DNA of 64,000 bases, taken from contig NZ_LGED01000001.1 of assembly GCF_001280085.1 (NCBI RefSeq), positions 1 to 64,000 on the forward strand, read 5' to 3'. Below the pieces are notes generated by a model. It ran no database searches. It was not told the origin of the DNA and was given only the letters and a program-made list of their open reading frames with translations. This DNA comes from Saccharothrix sp. NRRL B-16348 (GTDB lineage: Bacteria > Actinomycetota > Actinomycetes > Mycobacteriales > Pseudonocardiaceae). Within the stretch, counting starts at the first letter, position 1, and the number at the start of each line of letters is the position of its first letter. The translations under genes were made by a program, and so were the position numbers. This document shows, in pieces, positions 44,650 through 53,715 of this stretch.

Positions 44650-44754
44650 CGCGAGACCGCATTTCTGCGGTATTCCCGCCGATGCAGTAGTCCACAGTGA
44701 CTCTGCGCAGTCGTGTGTCCGCAGTGCGTCAGCACCCGTCGAAAGGCTTGGCCG

Positions 44755-45588
44755 ATGAGCTTCCAGCGCAGTCTGCTGGTGTGTTGTGACCTGAGGAGCT
44801 ACGGGTCGGCCGACGACCTGCTCCAGCGCGAGCTCCAGGAGCTGCTGGTGCGCAGCCTGGACCGGGCGGGCGAGGCCGCGGGCCTCGACCGCTCGGCGTG
44901 GCGGCGGCAGGCCAAGGGCGACGAGGAGTGGGCCGTGCTGCCCGCCGAGACGCCGGAGGGCGACGTCGTCGACCGGTACGTGCGCGCGCTGGACGCCGAG
45001 CTGGCCGCCACCAACCGCTACCGGGTGCCGGAGGCCAAGCTGCGGATGCGGATGGCGATCCACTTCGGCACCACGGTCGAGGGCGCCAACGGCTACCCCG
45101 GGCAGGACGCCGTGCTGGTCAGCAGGCTGCTCAACAGCGAGCCGGCGCACGCGGCGCTGGAGCAGTCGCCGAACTCCGACCTCGTCGTGGTGCTGTCCGA
45201 CTCCCTGTTCACCTCGCTGGTCGCGGCCCGGTACACCACGCTGCGGCCCGAGGACTTCCGGCGCGTGGACGTGCAGGTGAAGACCTTCCGGGGGCACGGC
45301 TGGATGTGGCTGCCGAGCGGTGACGTGCACTCCCTCGTCCTGGACGCGGCGCCCGGCGCCGAGCCCGGTGCCGAGTCGGCGGCCGACCCGGTGTCGCCCG
45401 TCGTCGACTCGCCGTCCACGGTGAACCAGCACGCGGTCGCCTCCGGCTCGTCGACGGTGATCCAGGCGGCCCGCGACGCGTACGTGACGAACCAGAAGGC
45501 CGACGTGATCCAGCACTTCGACCGCAACGACCAGCGGGGCTCGCACTTCGGCCCCTCCTACCGCAGGGACACCGACGAGAGGGCGTGA
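44755..45588 (+). CDS. class III nucleotidyl-cyclase-like protein of a STAND module
   Basis: A 277-residue protein. The N-terminal 190 residues follow the cyclase homology fold: CCDLRSYGSADD (first metal Asp), KGDEEWAVLP (second), RMRMAIHFGTTVEGANGYPGQ. The active-site V-N-x-A-x-R is replaced by D-A-V-L-V-S-R, so activity is doubtful. The tail carries S-T-V-N-Q-H-A-V and VIQAARDAYV, a peptide pattern shared with the NB-ARC N-terminus two genes on. Probable sensor or partner of that ATPase. Confidence 0.65.
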   Translation: MSFQRSLLVCCDLRSYGSADDLLQRELQELLVRSLDRAGEAAGLDRSAWRRQAKGDEEWAVLPAETPEGDVVDRYVRALDAELAATNRYRVPEAKLRMRMAIHFGTTVEGANGYPGQDAVLVSRLLNSEPAHAALEQSPNSDLVVVLSDSLFTSLVAARYTTLRPEDFRRVDVQVKTFRGHGWMWLPSGDVHSLVLDAAPGAEPGAESAADPVSPVVDSPSTVNQHAVASGSSTVIQAARDAYVTNQKADVIQHFDRNDQRGSHFGPSYRRDTDERA

Positions 45589-45589
45589 G

Positions 45590-45949
45590 GTGCGCGAGCA
45601 ACCGCTGAGACTCCTCGCCGGCGCGGCGGCCGGCGCGCTGGCGACCGTGGCGGACACCGAGCAGTGGCCCGACCTGCGGGCGCGGGTGGCGGCGGCCCTC
45701 GCGCCCGACCTGGTCGACCTGGTCAGCGCCCGGATGGACGAGGCGCGCAGCCGGCTCGTCGCCGCGCCGCGCGTGCGGCTGGAGCTGGCGCGGGCCGAGT
45801 TCACCACCGAGTGGCGCGGTTCGATCCACACCATGCTGTGGGAACGCCCGGAGGCCGCCGGGCCGCTGCGCGCGGTGCTGCACGACGTGAGCCCCGCCCT
45901 GCCGCGCGCGGCCGAGGACTTCGCCGCCGGGGCCACCAGCCGGCGGTGA
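45590..45949 (+). CDS. small helical protein between cyclase-like and NB-ARC genes
   Basis: A 119-residue Ala/Arg/Leu-rich helical protein from GTG 45590, one base after the cyclase-like stop. No motif recognised. Tight spacing (1 and 7 bases to its neighbours) places it in the same operon, perhaps as an adaptor. Confidence 0.55.
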   Translation: MREQPLRLLAGAAAGALATVADTEQWPDLRARVAAALAPDLVDLVSARMDEARSRLVAAPRVRLELARAEFTTEWRGSIHTMLWERPEAAGPLRAVLHDVSPALPRAAEDFAAGATSRR

Positions 45950-45956
45950 CCGGGCG

Positions 45957-47960
45957 GTGGCCGACCACGACGTCAGCGCCGCCGACGTGGTGAACAACGA
46001 CATCAGCGGCACCGTGACCGCCGGGACGGTGGTGCAGGCGGGGCACGTCGCGCACCTCCACGTGCGCCCGGACCCGCCCCTCGCGCTGGCCGGCCTGCCG
46101 CCGACGGAGGCGGCGTTCACCGGACGTGCGCAGGACCTGGCGAAGCTGGCGGAGGCGTTGACCTCGCCTCGTCCGGTGCTGGTCACGGCCGTCGCCGGGT
46201 TGGCCGGGGTCGGCAAGACGACCCTCGCCGTGCGGGCGGCGAGCCGGTTCGCGGGCGGCGTGCTGTTCATCGACCTGCGGGGCTACTCGGACAGCCCGGT
46301 CCAGCCCGCCGAGGCGCTCTCGGTGTTCCTGCACGCGTTGGGCGTCCCCGGTGAGCACGTGCCCGCGGACCCGGCGGCCCGCGCCAACCTCTACCGGTCC
46401 GTGCTGGCCGACCGCGCCGAGCCGGTGCTGGTGGTCGCGGACAACGCCTCGTCCGCCGACCAGGTCCGCCCTTTGCTGCCCGGTGGCGGGAAGCACCGGG
46501 TGCTGGTGACCAGCCGGGAGGTGCTCGGCGAGCTGAGCGCTCACCAGGTCCGGGTGGACGTGCTGCCGCCCGCCGAGGCGGAGGAGCTGATCAGGGCCGC
46601 CGTCCGCACCCGCGACCCCGAGCGCGTCCTGGACGGCCCGGTCGCCGAGCTGGCCGCGCTGTGCGGGCACCTGCCGCTGGCGCTGGGCATCGCGGCGGCG
46701 CTGCTCGCCGAGGACGTCGACCTGTCGGTGCGCGACCTCGTCGACCTGGTGGCCAACGCGACGAACCGCCTGGACGAGCTGGAGTACGCGGGCAACTACG
46801 CCGTGCGCGCCGCGTTCGAGCTGTCCTACCAGCGGCTGCGCGAGCCGGAGCGGCGGGCGTTCCGGCTGCTGTCGCTCAACCCCGGCGCGCAGACGAGCGC
46901 GGAAGCGGCCGCGGCACTGGTCGGCGAGCCGGTCGACAAGGCGAAACGCCTGCTGGCGGGCCTCAAGCGGGCGCACATGGTGGAGCCGGCCGGTCCGGGG
47001 CGGGTCCGGTTCCACGACCTGCTGCGGATCTTCGCCGAGGAGTGCTGCGCCCGTGACGAGCCCGACCGCCGGAGCCCGTTCGAACGCCTGCTGGACCACT
47101 ACGTGTCGGCCGCCCGCGCCGCCTCGCCGTCGTGGATCGGGGTGGAGCGCACGAACCTGGTCGCGGTCGTCGAGCTGGCCGACGACGACCGGGCCGTCGA
47201 CCTCGCGGTGGCGATCGGCGACTCGTCCGCGCCGACGACGCGGTGGGACGACTGGGAGTCCACCTACCGGCACGCGCTGGTCGCGGCCGAGCGCCGGAAC
47301 CGGTGGCGCGACGAACGCGTGCTGCTCAACCGGCTCGCGATGCTCGTGCTGGAGCAACGGCGGTTCGACGAGGCTCGTGAGCTGTGCGAACGGGCACTGG
47401 CCCGGCACCGCGGGTTCCGGGACAAGCACGGCGAGGCGATCGCCCTCAACACCCTCGGCGACCTCGCGCTCGACCTGCGCGACTTCGACCTGGCGGGCCG
47501 GCTCTACGTCAGCGCGGCGCACATGTTCATCGAGCTGGGCGACCGGCGCTGGCAGGCGATCGTCTACAACCACCTCGGCACGCTGCGGTGCTGGCAGCGC
47601 GAGTTCGGCATGGCGCAGGTGCACTTCATGGCCGCGCGCCAGATGTACCGGCGGGTCGGCGACGTCCACGGGGAGGCGCGGGTGCTCGCCAACCTGGGCA
47701 ACCTGGCGCTGCAGACCGGTGACCTCGCCGGCGCGCGGGCGCTGTCGTTGCAGGGGCTGGAGATCTTCCGCGCGGTCGGTGATCGCCTGGGCACGGCGAA
47801 AGTCCTGGTGAACCTCGGGATCGCGCACGAGCGCGTCCGGCTCGTGGAGAAGGCGCGCGAATACTGGGGCGAGGCGCGGGACGTGTTCCGCGGGTTCGGG
47901 GATTCGGAGTCCGCGAGCCACGTCGAACGGTGGCTCGCGGAACTCGGCGGTCACGGATAG
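45957..47960 (+). CDS. NB-ARC/TPR STAND ATPase
   Basis: A 667-residue protein from GTG 45957. N-terminus has VVNNDISGTVTAGTVVQAGHV, the peptide common to these proteins. The NB-ARC module follows: P-loop GLAGVGKTT (81-89), kinase-2 LVVADNASS, VLVTSRE, GHLPLALG and a winged helix (FELSYQRLREPERRAFRLLSLNPG). The C-terminal 250 residues hold about five TPRs (LNTLGDLALDLRDFDLAGRLY, YNHLGTLRCWQREFGMAQ). It resembles AfsR-like architecture without the DNA-binding domain. Fourth gene after crp, likely one operon, possibly defensive or regulatory. Convergent with iolD, three bases apart. Confidence 0.82.
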   Translation: MADHDVSAADVVNNDISGTVTAGTVVQAGHVAHLHVRPDPPLALAGLPPTEAAFTGRAQDLAKLAEALTSPRPVLVTAVAGLAGVGKTTLAVRAASRFAGGVLFIDLRGYSDSPVQPAEALSVFLHALGVPGEHVPADPAARANLYRSVLADRAEPVLVVADNASSADQVRPLLPGGGKHRVLVTSREVLGELSAHQVRVDVLPPAEAEELIRAAVRTRDPERVLDGPVAELAALCGHLPLALGIAAALLAEDVDLSVRDLVDLVANATNRLDELEYAGNYAVRAAFELSYQRLREPERRAFRLLSLNPGAQTSAEAAAALVGEPVDKAKRLLAGLKRAHMVEPAGPGRVRFHDLLRIFAEECCARDEPDRRSPFERLLDHYVSAARAASPSWIGVERTNLVAVVELADDDRAVDLAVAIGDSSAPTTRWDDWESTYRHALVAAERRNRWRDERVLLNRLAMLVLEQRRFDEARELCERALARHRGFRDKHGEAIALNTLGDLALDLRDFDLAGRLYVSAAHMFIELGDRRWQAIVYNHLGTLRCWQREFGMAQVHFMAARQMYRRVGDVHGEARVLANLGNLALQTGDLAGARALSLQGLEIFRAVGDRLGTAKVLVNLGIAHERVRLVEKAREYWGEARDVFRGFGDSESASHVERWLAELGGHG

Positions 47961-47963
47961 CGG

Positions 47964-49811
47964 TCAGAGGTAGCGAATTTGTTTCGCTTTTCCGGCGGCC
48001 ACTTCGTCGTGCGCCGCGGTGATTTCCGGGCGGTGCGCGACTTCCGGCACGCCGACTTCCCACCACGCGCCCGCATCGGTCCACGCGGACGGGTGAGTGC
48101 GAATCACGACCACGGCCGGGCGGTGTTCGGTCTTCGCGACTTCCCGGGCTTCGCGGTAGGCGGCACGGAGGCCGTCGAGGTCGTCCACCGGGAACGTCGC
48201 GCAGCCCATCGAGGCGGCGTGCGCGGCGAAATCCGTGCGTGGGGGGTGCGTGTGCCGTGTGGTCACGTCGTCGTAGAGGTTGTTGAAGCCCGCGCCGCCC
48301 TGGCCGGTCTGGAGGCGGTGGATCACGGCGTAGCCGTCGTTGTCGCACACCACGGCCACGAAACCGTGCCCGGCGAACGCCGCCGAGAACAACTCCGAGT
48401 TGAGCATCAGGTAGGAGCCGTCACCCACGAGCGTGGTCACCACGCCGTCCGGCCGGGCGATCGCCGCGCCCCACGCCCCCGCCAGCTCGTAACCCATGCA
48501 GGAGAAGCCGTACTCGACGTCCATCGTCGCCTCGCCGACCGCGCGCCAGCCGCCGATCAGCTCGCCGGGCAGGCCGCCGGACGCCGTCATCACGTAGTCC
48601 TCCGGCGTCGACTCCTCGTTCACCACGCCGACGACCTGCGCGTACGTCGGCGTGCCACCGGGTGCGCGCAAGCCGTCGACGTGCGCGTCCCACTTGCCGC
48701 GTTCTTCGGCCGCGCGGGCGGCCCAGGTCGGGTCGGCCCGCCAGTCCCCGAGGTCGTCGGTGAGTTCGCGCAGGCCCTCGTCGGCGTCGGCGACCAGGGA
48801 CAGCGCCCCGTGCTTCACCGCGTCGAACCGGGCCGTGTTGAGGGAGACGATCCGGACGTCCGGGGCGAAGACCGTCCACGACGCGGTGGTGAAGTCCTGC
48901 AGGCGGGTGCCGACGGCGAGGACGACGTCCGACTCGGCGGCCAGGGCGTTGGCCGAGGTGGAGCCCGTGATGCCGAGCGGTCCGGCGTGCAGGGGGTGGT
49001 CGTGCGGGACCTCGGTGCGGCCGGCGGTCGTCTCGACGATCGGGAGGGCGTGCTGCTCGGCGAAGCGGATCGCGCGGCCGGCGGCGCGGGAGTAGCGGAC
49101 GCCGCCGCCCAGGACGAGCAGCGGTTTCCGCGCGGCGCGGAGGGTGGCGGCGGCGTCGGCGAGGGCCCGGACGTCCGGGCGGGGGCGGTGCGGGCGGTGG
49201 AGGACAGTGGTGAACAGGGCGTCCGGGAAGTCGAACGACTCGGCCTGCACGTCCTGCGGGAGGGCGAGGACGACCGGGCCGCAGTCGGCGGGGTCGGTGA
49301 GCACGCGTGCGGCTTGGGGCAGGGTGTTGAGCAGCTGCTCGGGGCGGGTGATGCGGTCGAAGTAGCGGCTGACCGCGCGGAACGCGTCGTTGACCGTGGT
49401 CGTCGGGTCGCCGAAGTGCTCGACCTGCTGGAGCACCGGGTCGGGCGCGCGGCTGGTGAACGTGTCACCCGGCAGGAGGAGCAGGGGCAGGCGGTTGGCG
49501 TGGGCGACGCCGGCGGCGGTGACCATGTTGAGCGCGCCGGGGCCGATGGAGGACGTGGCGACGCCGACCTGGCGGCGGTGGGTGGCCTTCGCGATGCCGA
49601 CCGCGGCCAGCGCCATGCCCTGCTCGTTGTGGCCGCGCCAGACGGGGAGGTCGGCCTTGGCCTCCTCCAGGGCGTTGCCGAGGGCGAGGACGTTGCCGTG
49701 GCCGAAGATCGCGAAGACGCCCGGGAACAGCGGGGCGCGCGAGCCGTCGGGCAGTTCGGTGTGCTGGGCCTTGAGCCAGCGGACCAGCGCCTGTGCGGTG
49801 GTGAGCCTCAT
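47964..49811 (-). CDS. iolD: trihydroxycyclohexane-1,2-dione hydrolase IolD
   Basis: A 615-residue ThDP enzyme of inositol breakdown; opens the ring of THcHDO to 5-deoxyglucuronate. ThDP site: GDGSYLMLNSELFSAAFAGHG with downstream N (about 480). FAIFGHGNVLALGNALEE and HNEQGMALAAVGIAKA are the N-terminal domain. ATG 49811 overlaps the iolB stop. Last gene of the iolJ-like/B/D operon. Confidence 0.92.
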   Translation of the reverse strand: MRLTTAQALVRWLKAQHTELPDGSRAPLFPGVFAIFGHGNVLALGNALEEAKADLPVWRGHNEQGMALAAVGIAKATHRRQVGVATSSIGPGALNMVTAAGVAHANRLPLLLLPGDTFTSRAPDPVLQQVEHFGDPTTTVNDAFRAVSRYFDRITRPEQLLNTLPQAARVLTDPADCGPVVLALPQDVQAESFDFPDALFTTVLHRPHRPRPDVRALADAAATLRAARKPLLVLGGGVRYSRAAGRAIRFAEQHALPIVETTAGRTEVPHDHPLHAGPLGITGSTSANALAAESDVVLAVGTRLQDFTTASWTVFAPDVRIVSLNTARFDAVKHGALSLVADADEGLRELTDDLGDWRADPTWAARAAEERGKWDAHVDGLRAPGGTPTYAQVVGVVNEESTPEDYVMTASGGLPGELIGGWRAVGEATMDVEYGFSCMGYELAGAWGAAIARPDGVVTTLVGDGSYLMLNSELFSAAFAGHGFVAVVCDNDGYAVIHRLQTGQGGAGFNNLYDDVTTRHTHPPRTDFAAHAASMGCATFPVDDLDGLRAAYREAREVAKTEHRPAVVVIRTHPSAWTDAGAWWEVGVPEVAHRPEITAAHDEVAAGKAKQIRYL

Positions 49812-50689
49812 TCCACCCGTCCTTCCGCGGTCGTGACGGGGCAGCGGGGGTCGAGGTCCTGGCTCGCCCAGGTGTCCCGGATCCAGCTGTGCGCGGGGTC
49901 GTCGCAGAACGCCATGGACCGCTCGGGGTTCGGGCCGGCCAGCACGTTCAGGTAGTACATGGGGTAGCCGGGCGCGGCGACGCACGGGCCGTGGTAGCCG
50001 CGGGGGATCAGGAAGACGTCGCCGTCGCGGACGAGCACGTCCTCGTCGATGCCGCCGTCGTCGGTGTAGGTGCGGTGGAAGCCGAAGCCTTCACGCGATG
50101 GGGTGATCTTGTCGCGGCCGGCGATGCGGAAGTAGTAGATCTCCTCGTTGACGACGTCGCAGGTGTGGTCGTGCTTGTGCGGCGGGTAGGACGACCAGTT
50201 GCCGTCGGGGGTGATCAGCTCGCAGGCGATGAGCTTGTCGGCGTGGTCCCAGGTGCCGGGGACGCCGAAGTTGGTGACCTGGCGGGTGGCGTTGCCCGCG
50301 CCCCTGACCTCGACGGGGACTTCCTCGGCCGGGCCGTACTTCGGGTCTAGCCTGCGGTCGCACCGCGCCATCGGCAGCGCCATCTCGACACCGTCCTTTG
50401 TGGACAGCTTTGCGGTGGCGTCCCGCGGCAGGTAGGCGAAGTCCGTGACGCGGGTGAAGACCGAATCCCGCCCCCTGAGCTCGAACCGCTCGCCGTCGAC
50501 CTCGACCACGCAGCCGCCGGAGAGCGGCAGCACGAACGCTTCGTAGTCACCGGTCTCGAACGTGGTCATCCCACCGGGGTGCAACAACAACACGCGCAAC
50601 CCGGCGTGATCCCACCCGGCCACGTCGGCCGTGAGCTCGACCGCGTTCTCCCCGTTCGCCAACGTGCCCAACGGCCGGTGCAAACTCAT
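49808..50689 (-). CDS. iolB: 5-deoxyglucuronate isomerase IolB
   Basis: A 293-residue cupin isomerase converting 5-deoxyglucuronate to the 2-deoxy-5-keto-gluconate form. PPHKHDHTCDVVNEEIYYF holds the metal His residues; RGYHGPCVAAPGYPMYYLNVLAGP is the second cupin half. Length typical. Overlaps iolD and the upstream aldolase-like gene by four bases each. Confidence 0.92.
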   Translation of the reverse strand: MSLHRPLGTLANGENAVELTADVAGWDHAGLRVLLLHPGGMTTFETGDYEAFVLPLSGGCVVEVDGERFELRGRDSVFTRVTDFAYLPRDATAKLSTKDGVEMALPMARCDRRLDPKYGPAEEVPVEVRGAGNATRQVTNFGVPGTWDHADKLIACELITPDGNWSSYPPHKHDHTCDVVNEEIYYFRIAGRDKITPSREGFGFHRTYTDDGGIDEDVLVRDGDVFLIPRGYHGPCVAAPGYPMYYLNVLAGPNPERSMAFCDDPAHSWIRDTWASQDLDPRCPVTTAEGRVE

Positions 50690-51705
50690 CCCACCACTCC
50701 CTCTCCGCCGCCCACACCCTTTCCCCCGCCTACTCGCTCGCAGCCTTCCACTCCCTCCCCACCTTCCACTCCCTCCCCACCTTCCACTCCCTCCCCGCCG
50801 ACCCCCGACCGATCCACCTCACGCGCCGCGCGCAACACCGTCGCCGCCGCCTCGACCGCCGCCGCCACGTCACCACCCGGCGGGTAGAGCAAGGCGCGCC
50901 CGATGACCAGCCCACGCACGGTCGGGTGACGCAGCGACCGTCCCCACGACGCCAGGTCGTCACTCAGCCGCGCGGACGGCACGCCACCGAGGACCAGCGC
51001 GGGCAACGTCGTCGCACCGAGCACCTCATCGGGTGACGGCGGCAGCTTCAACCAGGTGAACGCCGACGTCACCCCCAACCCGGCCGCCACACTCCCGGCC
51101 CGCACCAACGCGGCCGAGTCCTTCTGCAACACCAGATCCCCCGCCGCGTTCCGCGCGTACGGCAGCGGCTCGACCATCGCCATCAGGCTGCGCTCGGCCA
51201 ACGCCGACACCGCCGCCGCGCAGCTCTCCAGCGTCGGCACGGTGCCGGGATCGGAGTCGACCAACCGCAGCAACATCTTCCCGCCGTCCAACCCGTTGCC
51301 CGCGATCGACGTGGGGTCGTACGCCGTGAACCGGTCGTCGATCTCCCAGTCCGCACCCGCCAGCCCGCCGCGGTTCATGGAGCCGATGACGACCTTGTCG
51401 TGCAGGCCGTCGAGCAGCAGCAGGTCTTCGATCACGTCCGGCGTGCCGAGCACCCCGTCCACCGCCGGGTTCGCCAGCGCCGTGAGCAGGCGGTCCAGCA
51501 GTGAGCGGCGGTCGGCCATGGCCAGCGGGTCGCCGCCGACGCCCAGCGCGCCGCGGGCCGGGTGGTCGGCCGCCACCAGGAACAGGGTGCCCTGGTCGGA
51601 CAGCAACTGGGTCCGCCGCCGGCGGGTCTGGTAGGCGCGGCGGATGGCGGCCGGGTCGGTTGCCCGCGTGTCCAGCAGCGCCGTCCACTGCTCGTCGGTG
51701 ATCAC
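50686..51705 (-). CDS. Cgl0159-type aldolase-fold protein of inositol degradation
   Basis: A 339-residue (beta/alpha)8 protein from GTG 51705, with GGGAGG four bases upstream. TLFLVAADHPARGALGVGG at the start and DKVVIGSMNRGGLAGADWEID are typical of the family found in actinobacterial iol clusters, where it takes the place of IolJ (DKGP aldolase). LVLGGVPSARLSDDLASW near the end is conserved. The last 40 residues are a Gly/Val/Glu repeat from an 18-bp tandem DNA repeat, absent from other members. Role as the aldolase is inferred from context. Confidence 0.75.
   Translation of the reverse strand: MITDEQWTALLDTRATDPAAIRRAYQTRRRRTQLLSDQGTLFLVAADHPARGALGVGGDPLAMADRRSLLDRLLTALANPAVDGVLGTPDVIEDLLLLDGLHDKVVIGSMNRGGLAGADWEIDDRFTAYDPTSIAGNGLDGGKMLLRLVDSDPGTVPTLESCAAAVSALAERSLMAMVEPLPYARNAAGDLVLQKDSAALVRAGSVAAGLGVTSAFTWLKLPPSPDEVLGATTLPALVLGGVPSARLSDDLASWGRSLRHPTVRGLVIGRALLYPPGGDVAAAVEAAATVLRAAREVDRSGVGGEGVEGGEGVEGGEGVEGCERVGGGKGVGGGEGVVG
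50744..50797 (-). repeat. 18-bp tandem repeat in the 3' end of the aldolase-like gene
   Basis: CCTTCCACTCCCTCCCCA is repeated three times (50744-50761, 50762-50779, 50780-50797), flanked by degenerate units. It encodes V-E-G-G-E-G repeats, and copy number is likely variable. Confidence 0.85.
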
Positions 51706-52003
51706 CTCGCGCCTCCCGCCGTGGTCGCCGCAAGCGCCGCGGGCGGTCCAAGCGCTGCGGTCGGCGAGGTGGTTGCGGTGGTCGGGTAGGTGGTCGGGGT
51801 GGGTGTTGAGGTGGTGGTGGAGGGGCGGATTGGGGGTGGTGGGTACGGGTGGTGGTTGTCGGGCGCTCGGTACTCGTTTAACCGAGGAGCGGTAACGGTG
51901 TTTCCGTACATTTTCCGGCCATGTTCATCCGATCGTGTTGGCGGGTGGGTGGGGGTCGATTGATCTTGGCACGGGGGCGCGGTGGGCGCCTGTCGAAGGG
52001 TTT
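51706..52003. other. gap between iolC and the aldolase-like gene
   Basis: About 300 bases without a supported gene. It contains a CCA/ACC-rich low-complexity frame ending at the aldolase-like start. Promoter elements of the second iol operon probably lie here, but no LacI-type box like that at 57690 is present. Confidence 0.5.
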
Positions 52004-52939
52004 TCACAGGTGGGCCTCGATTTCCGGCGCGGTCGGCATGGCGTCGGCGCAGGCCAGGCGGGCCGCGACCAGGGCGCCGGCGACGTTGGCGTAGCGGGCG
52101 ATCCGGTCCGGCGGCCAGTCCGACAGGAGGCCGTGGGCGAGGGCGCCGCCGAACGCGTCGCCCGCACCCAGGCCGCAGACGACGTCCACCGGGTGCGGTG
52201 GGACGGTCCACGAGTCAGACGGTGTCGCGAAGAGGACGCCCTCGCTGCCCTTCTTCACCACCGCCAGGTCGACGCCGCGTGACAGGAGGCGGGCGGCGGC
52301 TTCCTCCGGGTCCGACGTGCCCACCGCCACCTCGACCTCGGTCCGGTTGCCGACGGCCACCGTGACGTGGTCGAGCATCCAGGCGATCTCACGGCGCGCG
52401 GTCGGGAGGTCGGGCCAGAACATCGGTCGGTAGTCGAGGTCCAGGACGGTGTGGGTGCGGCGGGACCGGTGTCGCAGGATCTGCCGTTGCGTTTCACGGG
52501 CGGGTGAGGCGGAGACACCCGTTCCGGTCAACCACAGCAGTGGGACGTCGGCCACCAGGTCCCACGGCACGTCCTCCGGGGTGAGGGACAGGTCGGGGGC
52601 GAGAGGCGCGCGGTAGAACAGGAGCGGTGGGTCCTCGGGTGGGTCCAGGGCGCAGAAGACGACCGGGGTTTGCAGGTCGGGGGCGGTTCCCACGTAGGAC
52701 GACGACACGCCGAAGGACTCCAGCGCGGAACGCACGTAGGGGCCGAAGCCGTCCGGGCCCACCTTCGTCAGCACCGCCGACGCACGGCCGAGGCGCGCCG
52801 CCGCCACCGCCACGTTCGTGGCCGTCCCGCCGAGCGACTTGGCGAACGTCCGCACCTCCGCCAGCGGCACGCCGCTCTGCTCCGGGTACAGGTCCACCCC
52901 CACCCGGCCGACGGTCAGCACAGCGATCGGGTTCGTCAT
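52004..52939 (-). CDS. iolC: 5-dehydro-2-deoxygluconokinase IolC
   Basis: A 311-residue PfkB-family kinase phosphorylating 2-deoxy-5-keto-gluconate. N-terminal [33 protein letters not shown], and C-terminal [17 protein letters not shown] with the catalytic Asp of GAGD. ATG 52939 overlaps the ABC ATPase stop; longer in-frame readings extend into that gene and are not the start. Confidence 0.9.
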   Translation of the reverse strand: MTNPIAVLTVGRVGVDLYPEQSGVPLAEVRTFAKSLGGTATNVAVAAARLGRASAVLTKVGPDGFGPYVRSALESFGVSSSYVGTAPDLQTPVVFCALDPPEDPPLLFYRAPLAPDLSLTPEDVPWDLVADVPLLWLTGTGVSASPARETQRQILRHRSRRTHTVLDLDYRPMFWPDLPTARREIAWMLDHVTVAVGNRTEVEVAVGTSDPEEAAARLLSRGVDLAVVKKGSEGVLFATPSDSWTVPPHPVDVVCGLGAGDAFGGALAHGLLSDWPPDRIARYANVAGALVAARLACADAMPTAPEIEAHL

Positions 52940-53715
52940 TCGTCCGCACCGCGCAGCTCGTGCGCCAGGGCCTCCAGCTCCGCCCCGCCCGCCATCTGCC
53001 TGGTCAGCTCTTCCAGGCTGATCTGCGACTTCTCGTACGTCCCCAGCGCACGCCCGCGCTTGAGCAGCAGGAACCGGTCGCCGACGGGGTAGGCGTGGTG
53101 CGGGTTGTGGGTGATCAGGACGACCCCCAGCCCGCGATCTCGCGCCTGCGCCACGTACTTCAGCACCACCCCGGCCTGCTTCACGCCGAGCGCGGCCGTC
53201 GGCTCGTCCAGGATCAGCACCTTCGCCCCGAAGTGGACGGCCCGCGCGATCGCCACGCACTGCCGCTCGCCGCCGGACAGCGTGCCCACCGGCTGCTCCA
53301 CGTCCCGCAGGTCGATGCCCATGTCGGCCAACGCCGTCCGCGTCACCCGCCGCCCCTGCTTCCGGTCCAGGAAGCGGAACGGTCCGAAGCCCACGGTCGG
53401 CTCGGACCCGAGGAAGAAGTTGCGCCACACGCTCATCAGCGGCACGACGGCCAGGTCCTGGTAGACGGTGGCGATGCCCTGGTCGAGGGCTTCGCGCGGC
53501 GACGAGAACGTCACCGCCGAGCCGCCGACCAGGAGTTCGCCGGAGTCGTGCCGGTGCACGCCCGCCAGCACCTTGATGAGCGTGGACTTGCCCGCGCCGT
53601 TGTCGCCGAGCACGCACGTCACCTCGCCCGCGTTCACGACGGTCGAGACGTCCCGCAGCGCGATCACGCTGCCGTAGGTCTTGCCGATCCCGCGCGCCTC
53701 CAGGAGTGGACTCAT
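52936..53715 (-). CDS. sugar/inositol ABC transporter ATP-binding protein
   Basis: A 259-residue ATPase: Walker [11 protein letters not shown]-loop VYQDLAVVP, signature TLSGGERQ, Walker B VLILDEP. Single-domain, of the monosaccharide (Rbs/Xyl-like) type that usually has two NBDs, so it probably dimerises. Coupled by ATGA overlaps to the permease and iolC, which argues for myo-inositol as substrate. Confidence 0.87.
   Translation of the reverse strand: MSPLLEARGIGKTYGSVIALRDVSTVVNAGEVTCVLGDNGAGKSTLIKVLAGVHRHDSGELLVGGSAVTFSSPREALDQGIATVYQDLAVVPLMSVWRNFFLGSEPTVGFGPFRFLDRKQGRRVTRTALADMGIDLRDVEQPVGTLSGGERQCVAIARAVHFGAKVLILDEPTAALGVKQAGVVLKYVAQARDRGLGVVLITHNPHHAYPVGDRFLLLKRGRALGTYEKSQISLEELTRQMAGGAELEALAHELRGADE

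Noticed and set aside
43828..45936. 702-codon minus-strand frame
   Set aside because: Antisense to the Crp, cyclase-like and small genes, which have clear domains. Composition is typical of a GC shadow.
45801..47954. 717-codon minus-strand frame
   Set aside because: Antisense to the NB-ARC/TPR gene; no domain.
47979..49955. 658-codon plus-strand frame
   Set aside because: Antisense to iolD, which has full ThDP motifs.
51702..51914. Small Thr/Pro-rich ORF ending at the aldolase-like start
   Set aside because: Low-complexity ACC repeats, no ribosome site; likely non-coding leader DNA.
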